Positions 8,757-17,533 of a stretch of 64,000 nucleotides of DNA are shown here, one piece after another. A model generated the notes under the pieces. It did not search any database. It worked only from the letters and a program-made list of their open reading frames with translations, and was not told the origin of the DNA. Made by a program: the position numbers and the translations under genes. The stretch spans positions 1 through 64,000 of the forward strand of contig NZ_FQZB01000003.1 in NCBI RefSeq assembly GCF_900141845.1, in the 5' to 3' direction. Source of the stretch: Clostridium cavendishii DSM 21758. Lineage in GTDB: Bacteria > Bacillota > Clostridia > Clostridiales > Clostridiaceae. The first letter of the stretch is position 1. Every line of letters begins with the position of its first letter.

Positions 8757-9557
8757 CTAACTTTCTAAAGCCCTTTTAATTTTAAAAAATTCATTTTTGT
8801 CTATTATTAAATTTTCTACAATAATTTTTTGTCCTTTCCCCCTCTTTTCACTAGCTTTAATAACATTTATATTTTTTACTGTTAAATATACTTTATCATC
8901 ATAACAGTCATTACAAAACCTTCCTATTAGCATCGAAAATTCTATATAGGATTCTATTGGTTTAAGCTTGTACAAAGGCGATAAATCTCCTTTTTCTAAT
9001 AAACTTTTAAATTCATTTTCATCTTCAATCTTACTCAACCCACTTATGTTTTCAACACCACTCAATATGCCATTACAATTTTCACAAAATATTACTTTTG
9101 ATAATTTATCAAAACATCCTACAATAATTCCTCCTACAATCACAAATACTTCTACCCCCCAAAGAAACCATATAAGAAATGCTCTAACACTATCAAATTC
9201 TGTACTAACTATTATGTTCATATGTTTAAATAATTCTAGCGGATTAAACATTAATTTATTAAAAATAATAAATATAGAACTTACCCACCTTATGTAAACA
9301 GCAAAAATAGCTATCATTGAAACCAACACCATAGTAACCTTTAAACTTCTAACTTTTAATGCAAGAGTCAACTTTTCTAAAATAAAGTATATTATCAAGG
9401 CGTATATAATTCCTATAATAATATAATATTTCCCTATACTTATATACTCTATAGTTAGTGAATATATAAATCCTAATATCGTTGTTATAACTAATCCTAA
9501 TATTAAGAATATTATTGCCCCAATATGATTAACCTTTTGATATTTATTATAATTCAT
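8757..9557 (-). CDS. Membrane protein with CxxC pairs, unknown function
   Basis: 266 residues. Four hydrophobic segments occupy the first 150 residues, then a cytosolic-looking C-terminal region carries 'FCENCNG' and, about 55 residues later, 'FCNDCYDD'. Together these make a four-Cys, zinc-ribbon-like ligand set. No enzyme motif was recognised. It is the first gene of a two-gene minus-strand unit with the membrane protein at 7726-8739. The start ATG at 9557 is preceded by a GGAGAGGTGA site. Confidence 0.7.
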   Translation of the reverse strand: MNYNKYQKVNHIGAIIFLILGLVITTILGFIYSLTIEYISIGKYYIIIGIIYALIIYFILEKLTLALKVRSLKVTMVLVSMIAIFAVYIRWVSSIFIIFNKLMFNPLELFKHMNIIVSTEFDSVRAFLIWFLWGVEVFVIVGGIIVGCFDKLSKVIFCENCNGILSGVENISGLSKIEDENEFKSLLEKGDLSPLYKLKPIESYIEFSMLIGRFCNDCYDDKVYLTVKNINVIKASEKRGKGQKIIVENLIIDKNEFFKIKRALES

Positions 9558-9757
9558 CCAATCACCTCTCCAGCTCTATATTTTACCATTAATTTAAATC
9601 AATTACAATATATAACATTTCTTCGTATTTTCCTATATCTTTTATACAAGTTATTTGATATAGTTAATAAAGATGAAAGTTTATAATATTGTTATTTGAA
9701 TAAATGCTGTATAAATGATAATAATTACAAATACATTCATTAAATATAAAGAAAGAG

Positions 9758-10414
9758 GTGTTTTATATAAATACTAATTATAAAAACATAGAAAACAAAT
9801 TTGAAACTAATGGTGAGATAACCTTAATTTCAATAATGAAAAAAAATGGTGAGATGCTTACAGCTAAAATAGATACTGCTGATTTAGATAAAGTTAAATC
9901 TCAAGGTTCTTGGTTTGCTGAATGGAATAAGGATTTTAATAATTATTTAGTACAAAACATATGTATGTCTAAAACTAATAAAAAATCTAAACCTTTAAAA
10001 CAAAGTCTTCATGCTTTAGTTTTAGATACTAATCCAAAAGCTCCAATTAAGCATTTAAATGGAGATACGCTAGATAATAGAAAATGTAATTTAGAAATAG
10101 TTGAAAGAAACTCTTTAAATGAATATGAAAAAGTAGATGCAGATACATTAGCTATAATATTAAATGATAAATTAGGCAATCCTACTGCTAAAGCTTTAAT
10201 TTCAAAAGAAGATAAATCTTCTGTAGAATCTTTTAGCTGGGTAATCCACAAGCAACATAATGATATCTATGTAGTTTGCAATACCCCTGAAGGAAGACTT
10301 CATTTAGACAACATGCTTATGGAGCCAAAGTCTAATGAAAAAGTTCACCATATTAATCTTAATCCGCTAGATAACAGAAGAAGCAATTTAGAAAATAAAG
10401 AAATAGAAGAATAA
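9758..10414 (+). CDS. HNH-like protein with two tandem diverged units
   Basis: Up to 218 residues in two similar halves. Unit 1 (about 27-116) runs from 'KKNGEMLTAKI' to KHLNGDTLDNRKCNL. Unit 2 (about 136-213) runs from 'DKLGNPTAKAL' to VHHINLNPLDNRRSNL. Each ends in an HNH_3-type motif, H-x-N-x5-D-N-R-x2-N-L. Unit 1 has Lys where unit 2 has the first His of the HH pair, so it may be catalytically inactive. No phage genes are nearby. The start is unclear: the GTG at 9758 lies inside the AAAGAGGTG ribosome binding site, whereas an ATA at 9767 has ideal spacing and the next in-frame ATG (9836) has no site. A DNA-binding or nicking function is inferred from the family. Confidence 0.65.
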   Translation: MFYINTNYKNIENKFETNGEITLISIMKKNGEMLTAKIDTADLDKVKSQGSWFAEWNKDFNNYLVQNICMSKTNKKSKPLKQSLHALVLDTNPKAPIKHLNGDTLDNRKCNLEIVERNSLNEYEKVDADTLAIILNDKLGNPTAKALISKEDKSSVESFSWVIHKQHNDIYVVCNTPEGRLHLDNMLMEPKSNEKVHHINLNPLDNRRSNLENKEIEE

Positions 10415-10420
10415 AAAGCA

Positions 10421-10442
10421 GCCAATATCACATGATATTGGC
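10421..10442. terminator. Bidirectional terminator between HNH-like gene and truA-like gene
   Basis: The perfect inverted repeat GCCAATAT / ATATTGGC around a 6-nt centre lies between convergent stop codons. An A-run precedes it and a T-rich stretch follows. Confidence 0.75.
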
Positions 10443-10449
10443 CATTTCT

Positions 10450-11187
10450 TTAATATTTAACAGACTTTAAACATAATGCCTTTGAAGTTGCTATAGGTCC
10501 AAATTCTGCTCTTTTTTTCATCTTTAAATCAGACTCTACATCTTTTGCTGTTATTTTTCCTTTTGCTACATCTAAAAGAGTTCCTACAATTATTCTTGGC
10601 ATATTAAGTAAGAATTCATCTGCTGTCATTTCTATTTCTATAATACCTTTGTTATTTGTTATATTAATACTTTCAATAGTTCTAATAGTTGACTTAGAAC
10701 CTGGCTTTAAATTAGTAAAGCTTTGGAAATCATACTTTCCAATTAGAACTTCAGCAGCCTTTTTCATTTCTTCTAAATCTAGGTCTATATCTATATGATA
10801 AGCATATTTTCTACTAAATACATCTCTAAACTTATTATTATTTATTGTATAAAGGTAAGTTTTAGACTTAACATTGTACCTTGAATGAAATCTCTCATCA
10901 ACCTCATCTAAATTTTTAACTACTATGTCCTCAGGTAAAAATTCATAAAAATAATCTAGCATAGCATTTGTACTTAAAGTACACTTAGTGTGGAAATTAG
11001 CTATATAATTTTCCGCATGTACACCTACATCAGTTTTGCCACAGCCTACTACCTTTACTTGTTCTCCTGTCATTTTATTTAATACAGTTTCTATTTTATT
11101 TAATACAGATGCATCAATAGCTTTAGGATTTTCAAAGCCTTTATATCTACTTCCATCAAATTGAATAGTCATTTTTAAATTTCTCAT
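10450..11187 (-). CDS. TruA-family tRNA pseudouridine synthase, divergent
   Basis: 245 residues, TruA length. TruA makes pseudouridine at tRNA positions 38-40. The family pattern is present: an N-terminal 'MTIQFDGSRYKGF', the catalytic motif GKTDVGVHA with Asp at about 53, FHSRYNVKSKTYLY, KYDFQSFT and a C-terminal 'GPIATSKALCLKSVKY'. Two normally invariant positions differ: the motif has GKTD instead of GRTD, and the C-terminal GxGFLxxMVR motif reads 'ADEFLLNMPR'. It may be a TruA paralogue with altered specificity or efficiency. It stands alone between two terminators. Confidence 0.8.
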   Translation of the reverse strand: MRNLKMTIQFDGSRYKGFENPKAIDASVLNKIETVLNKMTGEQVKVVGCGKTDVGVHAENYIANFHTKCTLSTNAMLDYFYEFLPEDIVVKNLDEVDERFHSRYNVKSKTYLYTINNNKFRDVFSRKYAYHIDIDLDLEEMKKAAEVLIGKYDFQSFTNLKPGSKSTIRTIESINITNNKGIIEIEMTADEFLLNMPRIIVGTLLDVAKGKITAKDVESDLKMKKRAEFGPIATSKALCLKSVKY

Positions 11188-11350
11188 ATGTTATCCACCT
11201 TTAAGTTTTTATTTATAATTATATCCTTATAGATAATATAAAGCTATTAAAAGTTAAAGTATATAATTGTCATTACAGAAAAAATTATATTATGCGTTTT
11301 ATTAACATTTTTAAAATCGCTCGTTTTTTCCATTATTTATAAAGTATTGA

Positions 11351-11387
11351 AAATGCAAGGGCGCTATGATGTTTCACCCTTGCATTT
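11351..11387 (-). terminator. Stem-loop terminator after the dehydratase/activase gene
   Basis: Perfect 11-bp arms AAATGCAAGGG / CCCTTGCATTT lie about 45 nt downstream of the stop codon at 11430. The minus-strand 3' side begins TTTTC. Confidence 0.65.
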
Positions 11388-11429
11388 TATAAATGTATAT
11401 TTTACTGTTACTTTTTTATATTAGGACTT

Positions 11430-14400
11430 TTAAAATATTTCCTTTACACTAGCTATTTCATCCATAACAGCTTTCACTTCGTCAGTAGCTTCCAAATTTT
11501 TAAATGCTACTGATAACATAAGTTTAATTCTATTTAGCTGATTTACTTCTGATGCACCTGGATCATAGTCTACTGGTGTTATATTAGACATAGGATATCT
11601 TTGCTTAAGTGCTTTTATCATACCTTTACCTGTTACATGGTTTGGCAGACAAGCAAATGGTTGTAGACATGCTATGTTGTTAACTCCACTTTCTATTAAT
11701 TCCATCATTTCAGCTGTTAGGAACCATCCTTCACCAGTTTGGTGCCCTAATGATAGAACTTCTGATGCCATCTTTCCTAGTTCCTTTATATGTTTTGGAG
11801 CATGGAATCTAGTACTCTTTTCTAATTCAACCTTCAATGTTTTTCTGTATCTTTCCATATACCATATAGCTAAGTTAGATATATTTTTATCTAATCTTCT
11901 TCCTGATAAGAATCTAAATCTAAAATCATCATCATAAGCTGAATAGAAAAAGAAATCTAAAAGATCTGGCATCACTGCCTCTGCACCTTCATTTTCTAAT
12001 ATATTAACTATATCATTATTCGCTGTTGGATGGAATTTAACTAATATTTCTCCAACTATACCTACTTTAGGTTTAACTTCATCTGTTATTTCTAAAGTAT
12101 CAAACTCTCTTACTATTTCTTTTATATTTCTGTTAAATTCTTTTTTACTTCCATTTCTAACATTCTCTTTAGCCTTCTCATTCCACTTTGCATAAAGCGC
12201 ATTTGCAGATCCTTTTACTTTTTCATAAGGTCTTACCCTATATAAAACCCTCATGAATAAATCTCCATATACCATTGCCATAAGAGCTTTATCTAAAAGT
12301 TTATATGTCATTTTAAACCCTGGATGCTTCTCCATACCTACTGCATTTAGAGATAATATTGGAATATTGGAGAATCCTGCTTCAACTAAAGCCTTTTTAA
12401 GGAAGCCTATATAGTTTGTAGCTCTACATCCTCCACCTGTTTGCGAAATAATAACAGAAGTATTATTCAAATCATATTTACCTGATTTTAAAGCATGTAT
12501 CATTTGTCCTATAACTATTATAGAAGGATAACAAGCATCATTATTTACATATTTTAGACCCTCTTCTACAGCTTCTTTATCATTAGAAGGAAGTACTACA
12601 AAGTTATAACCTGAACTATTAAATGCTTCTTCTACAATCTCAAAATGTATAGGTGACATCTGAGGTGCTAATATTGTATGATTTTTTCTCATTTCTTCAG
12701 TAAATACTATTCTCTTATAAGGATTTTCTTCTTTTATAGGTATATAATTATTTTTTTCTCTTTCTTCCATAGCAGCTTTTAAGCTTCTAATTCTGATTTT
12801 TACAGCTCCTAAGTTATTACCTTCATCTATTTTTAAAACAGTATATATTTTTCCATGACGGGCTAAAATTTCTTGTACTTGATCTGTAGTTACAGCATCT
12901 AAACCACAACCAAAGGAATTTAACTGTATAAGCTCTAAATTCTCTTGTGTATTAACATATGCAGCTGCTCTATAAAGTCTAGAATGATATGACCATTGGT
13001 CTACTATTCTAAGTTTCTCATCTAATACACCTAAATGACTTATAGAATCCTCTGTAAGTACAGCCATACCAAAACTTGTTATTATATTTGGTATTCCATG
13101 ATTTATTTCTGGATCTACATGGTATGGTCTACCTGCAAGAACTATTCCTTTTTTACCTGTAGCCTTTAAGTAACTTAAAACTTCTTCGCCTTTTTTCTGT
13201 ATGTCATTTTTATAATTGTTTCTTTCATCCCAAGCCAAATCCACAGCCTTTTTAGCTTCTTTATAACTAACTCCAAAAGATTTAAATTCATCATATATTC
13301 TCTTATATAACTTATCTTTAACATTTAAAGATAAGAAAGGATTTATAAATTTAATTCCTTTTTCTTTTATAACATCCATATTGTTCTTTATAGCTTCTGG
13401 ATAAGAAGTTACTATAGGACAATTATAATGATTATTAGCCTCTTCAAATTCCTTTACTTCATAAGCTACGCTTGGATATAAAATCTTATCTACACCCTTA
13501 TTAACTAAAGCCATAATATGTCCATGAACTATTTTAGCTGGATAACAAGCTGATTCTGATGGTATTGTCTCTATACCTAATTCATAAACCTTCTTAGTTG
13601 ACCTTGGAGAAACTTCTACTCTAAATCCTAATTCAGTTAATAATGTAAACCAAAATGGATAATTTTCATACATATTAAGAACTCTTGGTATTCCTATCGC
13701 TCCTCTTTTAGCTTCTTCAAGCTTCAATGGTTTATAAGCAAAAGTTCTTTTATATTTATAATCATAAAGATTAGGAATTTCCTCTTTTTTCTCTACTTTC
13801 CCTAAAGGCCTTTCACATCTATTACCTGATATAAATTCCTCTTCAGTAGAAAACTTATTTATAGTTAATAAACAATTATTATTGCATAAGCCACATCTTC
13901 TTAAATTGGTTTTCATAGAAAAACTTTCTATGTCTTCTTTAGAAAGCAAGCTTGTCTTATAACCTTCTGTATATCTTTCCTTTGATATTATAGCTGCTCC
14001 AAAAGCTCCCATAAGCCCTGCAATATCTGGTCTTACAGCTTCCCTTTCTGATACTAATTCAAAACTTCTAAGCACTGCGTTATTATAAAAAGTTCCACCT
14101 TGAACTATAATTTTGGCTCCCATTTCCTTAGGATCTCTTACCTTTATAACCTTAAATAAAGCATTTTTAATAACAGAATAACTAAGTCCTGCTGATATAT
14201 CACCAACATGTGCTCCTTCTTTTTGTGCCTGCTTAACTCTTGAATTCATAAATACTGTACATCTTGAACCTAAATCAACTGGATTATTTGCATAAAGAGC
14301 TTCACTTGCAAAATCAGTTATTTCCATATTTAGTGAATGAGCAAAAGTTTCTATAAATGAACCACATCCTGAAGAACAAGCCTCATTTAATAATATTGAA

Positions 14401-15707
14401 TCTATAACTCCATTCTTGATTCTTAAACATTTCATGTCTTGTCCACCAATATCTAATATAAAATCAACACCTGGTAGAAAATGTTCTGCCGCTTTATAGT
14501 GAGCTATAGTTTCAATTTCACCAATATCTACATGTAAGGCTGCCTGAATTAAAGCTTCACCATAACCTGTAACCGTAGAATTTGCAATAACTATATCTTC
14601 ATTTATTTGTCCATATATTTCATGTAATATTTCTTGTACCTTCTTTAATGGATTACCTTGATTACTTCCATAAAATGAATACAATATTTCACTATTTTCT
14701 CCAATAAGTACAGCCTTAGTAGTTGTAGAACCTGCATCTATTCCTAAATACACTCTACCTTTATAAGAAAGAATATCCCCTCTTTCTGCTTTAGCTTTAC
14801 TATGACGAAGGTTGAATTCATTAAATTCTTCTTCATTCTTAAATAAAGGTCTAAGTCTCTCTATCTCATGAGATTGTATATCCTTAATTTTATTTACCTT
14901 TTCAACTAAAACTTTATAATTTATAGGTTTAACTTTTTTAGATGATAAAGCTGCTCCTATAGCTACAAAAAGCTGTGAATTCTCTGGAAAAATAACAGCA
15001 TCATCTGTTAGATTTAATGTTTCTATAAATCTTTGTCTAAGCTCTGATAAAAAGTATAATGGACCTCCTAGAAATGCTACATTTCCTCTAATAGGCTTAC
15101 CACAGGCAAGTCCACTTATTGTTTGATTAACAACTGCTTGAAGTATTGAAGCTGCTATATCTTCTCTATTAGCCCCTTCATTTATAAGAGGTTGCACATC
15201 TGTTTTCGCAAAAACACCACATCTAGCTGCAATAGGATAAAGAACTTTATGTTCCTTAGCTAAATCATTAAGTCCTGTAGCATCTGTTTTAAGTAATGCT
15301 GCCATTTGATCTATAAATGCTCCTGTACCACCAGCACAAGTTCCATTCATCCTTTGCTCTACTGAACCTTCAAAATATGTTATCTTAGCATCCTCTCCAC
15401 CAAGTTCTATAGCAACATCCGTTTCTGGTATAAGTTCTTCAACTGTTTTCGTACATGCTATAACTTCTTGAATGAACGGTATATCTAACCACTTAGAAAC
15501 AGACATCCCACCAGAACCTGTTACATTTATTGTTACATTTATATCCTTAACTGTTTTATATCCTTCTCTTATTAATCCTATAATAGTACTTTTTATATCT
15601 GAAAAATGTCTTCTATATTTACTATATATTATTTGATGATTCTCGTCTAAAATTACCATCTTAACTGTAGTTGATCCTACATCTAATCCCATATTATAAA
15701 TACTCAT
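11430..15707 (-). CDS. 2-hydroxyacyl-CoA dehydratase-type protein fused to two activase (BadF/BcrD-like ATPase) domains
   Basis: 1425 residues. The first ASKHA activase domain (1-260) starts 'MGLDVGSTTVKMVIL' and carries the Fe-S cluster loop 'MNGTCAGGTGAFIDQMA'. A second activase domain begins at about 318 (YLGIDAGSTTTKAVLIG) and has 'LNEACSSGCGSFIETFA'. Next come a Cys-rich linker near 610 (RRCGLCNNNC ... NRCERPLGK), a DUF2229-like region and a C-terminal 2-hydroxyglutaryl-CoA dehydratase D-component-like region with 'GCGLDAVTTDQ' and 'SQTGGGCRATNYIG'. The family couples ATP hydrolysis to one-electron transfer to an Fe-S acceptor. The substrate is unknown. It is monocistronic, with a promoter upstream and a terminator downstream. 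Confidence 0.88.
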   Translation of the reverse strand: MSIYNMGLDVGSTTVKMVILDENHQIIYSKYRRHFSDIKSTIIGLIREGYKTVKDINVTINVTGSGGMSVSKWLDIPFIQEVIACTKTVEELIPETDVAIELGGEDAKITYFEGSVEQRMNGTCAGGTGAFIDQMAALLKTDATGLNDLAKEHKVLYPIAARCGVFAKTDVQPLINEGANREDIAASILQAVVNQTISGLACGKPIRGNVAFLGGPLYFLSELRQRFIETLNLTDDAVIFPENSQLFVAIGAALSSKKVKPINYKVLVEKVNKIKDIQSHEIERLRPLFKNEEEFNEFNLRHSKAKAERGDILSYKGRVYLGIDAGSTTTKAVLIGENSEILYSFYGSNQGNPLKKVQEILHEIYGQINEDIVIANSTVTGYGEALIQAALHVDIGEIETIAHYKAAEHFLPGVDFILDIGGQDMKCLRIKNGVIDSILLNEACSSGCGSFIETFAHSLNMEITDFASEALYANNPVDLGSRCTVFMNSRVKQAQKEGAHVGDISAGLSYSVIKNALFKVIKVRDPKEMGAKIIVQGGTFYNNAVLRSFELVSEREAVRPDIAGLMGAFGAAIISKERYTEGYKTSLLSKEDIESFSMKTNLRRCGLCNNNCLLTINKFSTEEEFISGNRCERPLGKVEKKEEIPNLYDYKYKRTFAYKPLKLEEAKRGAIGIPRVLNMYENYPFWFTLLTELGFRVEVSPRSTKKVYELGIETIPSESACYPAKIVHGHIMALVNKGVDKILYPSVAYEVKEFEEANNHYNCPIVTSYPEAIKNNMDVIKEKGIKFINPFLSLNVKDKLYKRIYDEFKSFGVSYKEAKKAVDLAWDERNNYKNDIQKKGEEVLSYLKATGKKGIVLAGRPYHVDPEINHGIPNIITSFGMAVLTEDSISHLGVLDEKLRIVDQWSYHSRLYRAAAYVNTQENLELIQLNSFGCGLDAVTTDQVQEILARHGKIYTVLKIDEGNNLGAVKIRIRSLKAAMEEREKNNYIPIKEENPYKRIVFTEEMRKNHTILAPQMSPIHFEIVEEAFNSSGYNFVVLPSNDKEAVEEGLKYVNNDACYPSIIVIGQMIHALKSGKYDLNNTSVIISQTGGGCRATNYIGFLKKALVEAGFSNIPILSLNAVGMEKHPGFKMTYKLLDKALMAMVYGDLFMRVLYRVRPYEKVKGSANALYAKWNEKAKENVRNGSKKEFNRNIKEIVREFDTLEITDEVKPKVGIVGEILVKFHPTANNDIVNILENEGAEAVMPDLLDFFFYSAYDDDFRFRFLSGRRLDKNISNLAIWYMERYRKTLKVELEKSTRFHAPKHIKELGKMASEVLSLGHQTGEGWFLTAEMMELIESGVNNIACLQPFACLPNHVTGKGMIKALKQRYPMSNITPVDYDPGASEVNQLNRIKLMLSVAFKNLEATDEVKAVMDEIASVKEIF

Positions 15708-15770
15708 TAAAAACTCTCCTTATAATTTAAAACTTTAATCTCAAACTATACTATATTACTACAATTTATA

Positions 15771-15798
15771 ATTATATACAAATGTCTTAATTTTACAA
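15771..15798 (-). promoter_or_regulatory. Promoter for dehydratase/activase gene
   Basis: Minus strand TTGTAA, a 16-nt spacer and TATAAT, about 65 nt before the start codon at 15707, which has AAGGAGAG upstream. Confidence 0.5.
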
Positions 15799-15816
15799 GT
15801 ATGTTTCATGTATTTT

Positions 15817-15846
15817 TTGTATAATTATCATTAAATTGGTTATACT
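15817..15846 (+). promoter_or_regulatory. Promoter for TPR protein gene
   Basis: TTGTAT, an 18-nt spacer and TATACT, followed about 30 nt later by the ATG at 15880 with TTGGAGG upstream. Confidence 0.45.
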
Positions 15847-15879
15847 CCTAATAAATAATAAAATTATTGGAGGCCATTA

Positions 15880-16230
15880 ATGAATAATTTTTTAAAAGCA
15901 AATGAATTTTATAATTCCAAAAATTATTGTGAAGCTTTAAGTTATTACGAAAAAGCTATCGAAAATAAAGAAAATGAAGCTTATTCTTATTATAATGCTG
16001 GCGTCTGTTATATAAAGCTAAAGGATTATTCAAAAGCAATAAATATGATAAATAATGCTATAGCTTTAAATAAAGATGCTAAATATTTTTTCAATCTAGC
16101 TTATTGCTACTCTATGCTTCAGGATAATAAAAAAGCTTTAAGGTATTTCAACTTATCCTGGGCTATTGATAATGAGGATTCAGATTGTGAGAAAGCCATA
16201 AATTTAATCACCTCAAAAATAAACGGTTAA
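15880..16230 (+). CDS. Small tetratricopeptide-repeat protein
   Basis: 116 residues made of about three TPR units: 'NEFYNSKNYCEALSYYEKAI', 'YNAGVCYIKLKDYSKAINM' and 'FNLAYCYSMLQDNKKALRYF'. These show the alternating small/large residue pattern of TPR helices. There is no signal peptide or extra domain, so it is probably a cytosolic protein-protein interaction module with no assignable partner. It is a single gene, divergent from the dehydratase/activase gene and convergent with the transglutaminase gene. Confidence 0.85.
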   Translation: MNNFLKANEFYNSKNYCEALSYYEKAIENKENEAYSYYNAGVCYIKLKDYSKAINMINNAIALNKDAKYFFNLAYCYSMLQDNKKALRYFNLSWAIDNEDSDCEKAINLITSKING

Positions 16231-16308
16231 GGTATTTTCTAGGAAATAAAATTTAAATATACTTCTCTATCTATATTCCATTTTATGGAATGAAACTAAA
16301 TTGAAAAC

Positions 16309-16339
16309 AAAAAACTAGCTAAATATTGGCTAGTTTTTT
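16309..16339. terminator. Bidirectional terminator between TPR and transglutaminase genes
   Basis: AAAAAACTAGC / GCTAGTTTTTT arms flank a 9-nt loop. A- and T-runs make it usable in both directions between convergent genes. Confidence 0.8.
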
Positions 16340-16346
16340 ATTATAG

Positions 16347-17528
16347 TTACCATTCACCTGCAACACTTGCTCCCCTATGATCTTTATTAAATCTTTTAGA
16401 GTCAAAATAATTTCCTGCCTTATAAAAGGTAGTATCTACATTAATCCATACACCTTCATCTGCTAAGTACACTTCATTCCAAGCATGGCCAACCCATGAC
16501 TTCCCATTAAACCCTTCACCAGTAACTAATCTAACTTTCAAATTATTGGCTCTTGCCATTGCTACATAAAGGCAAGAATAATCAAAGCATATACCTGTCC
16601 TAGTTCTAAAAGTAGGTACTGCACCTGATTCTACCTTGAAATTATTATTTAATACATCAGTTGCTTTATTATCATCATAGTTTATGTTTGTTCCTATAAA
16701 ACTATATATACTCCTTGCTTTTTCCCTATCACTTCCATTCCCACGTGTAAGTGATTTAGCATAATCATCTATAGCCTTATTTGATTTTATTCCCTCATCT
16801 AAGGTAACACCATTATAATATATAACCTCTCTAGTTACTGTTTTATCTTTCTTTTTAGGAGTTGTTCCTTGCTGTATACTTTTCTCTTCTTGCCTAACTA
16901 TTTTAAGTGAATTATTTAATATTTTTGGTAAATCACTTACTATTTGTTTATCTGCAAATTTATAAAGAACTTTTGAATCTACTAACGTGTATATTTTTGA
17001 ATTCTTTATATCATTTTTATACTCTTCTTTTACACCTGCTATTTTTAAGGCTATGTTCAAAAATACACAAACTAAAATCAAATAAACAATTGCTTTCGGA
17101 AAAGAAAAAACGCCTCCTACTAATCTACTTAAAAAACTACTTCTTTGCCTATTTAATGAATTTTCAAGTCCCATAAGTAATGGTTCTAAAACAATTTTAT
17201 TAATTATAATTACTATAAGCTTAAGTATATTATATATTATAATTAGAAAAATTAAAAATGTTATAACATTAGTAGCTTGAGGAAATTCATTTACTATGTC
17301 AGAAAAAGAACTTATTATCTTATCTATTACATTAAAAATATTTTCTAAAACACTTTTATCTCCTAGTAATTCAACACTAAAAATAAGAGCCACTAATAAA
17401 CATATACTCTTCTCTATATCATAAAGTTCATAACTTACACTTTTCGAATCGTATTTTCTTATAATTCCCATTAAAATAGGAAATATAAATATAATAACTA
17501 AACCTAAATCTACAAGATTATTTTTCAT
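16347..17528 (-). CDS. Membrane-anchored transglutaminase-like protein
   Basis: 393 residues. The first 175 residues contain several hydrophobic segments in a CvpA-like arrangement. A linker precedes a transglutaminase-like domain (about 245-385) with the full Cys-His-Asp triad: 'TRTGICFDYSCLY' (Cys), 'WVGHAWNEVYL' (His) and 'VWINVDTTF' (Asp). Such proteins act as peptidases or crosslinkers on the outer membrane face or wall. The substrate is unknown. It is the last gene of a minus-strand unit with recX (5 bp upstream) and the M16 peptidase gene. Confidence 0.82.
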   Translation of the reverse strand: MKNNLVDLGLVIIFIFPILMGIIRKYDSKSVSYELYDIEKSICLLVALIFSVELLGDKSVLENIFNVIDKIISSFSDIVNEFPQATNVITFLIFLIIIYNILKLIVIIINKIVLEPLLMGLENSLNRQRSSFLSRLVGGVFSFPKAIVYLILVCVFLNIALKIAGVKEEYKNDIKNSKIYTLVDSKVLYKFADKQIVSDLPKILNNSLKIVRQEEKSIQQGTTPKKKDKTVTREVIYYNGVTLDEGIKSNKAIDDYAKSLTRGNGSDREKARSIYSFIGTNINYDDNKATDVLNNNFKVESGAVPTFRTRTGICFDYSCLYVAMARANNLKVRLVTGEGFNGKSWVGHAWNEVYLADEGVWINVDTTFYKAGNYFDSKRFNKDHRGASVAGEW

Positions 17529-17533
17529 TCATT

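Noticed and set aside
9758..10414. Prophage or mobile intron origin of the HNH-like gene
   Set aside because: No integrase, terminase, intron boundaries or repeats flank it; neighbours are ordinary chromosomal genes.
11674..11937. Plus-strand frame within the dehydratase/activase gene
   Set aside because: It is antisense to a well-conserved coding region and has no initiation signals.
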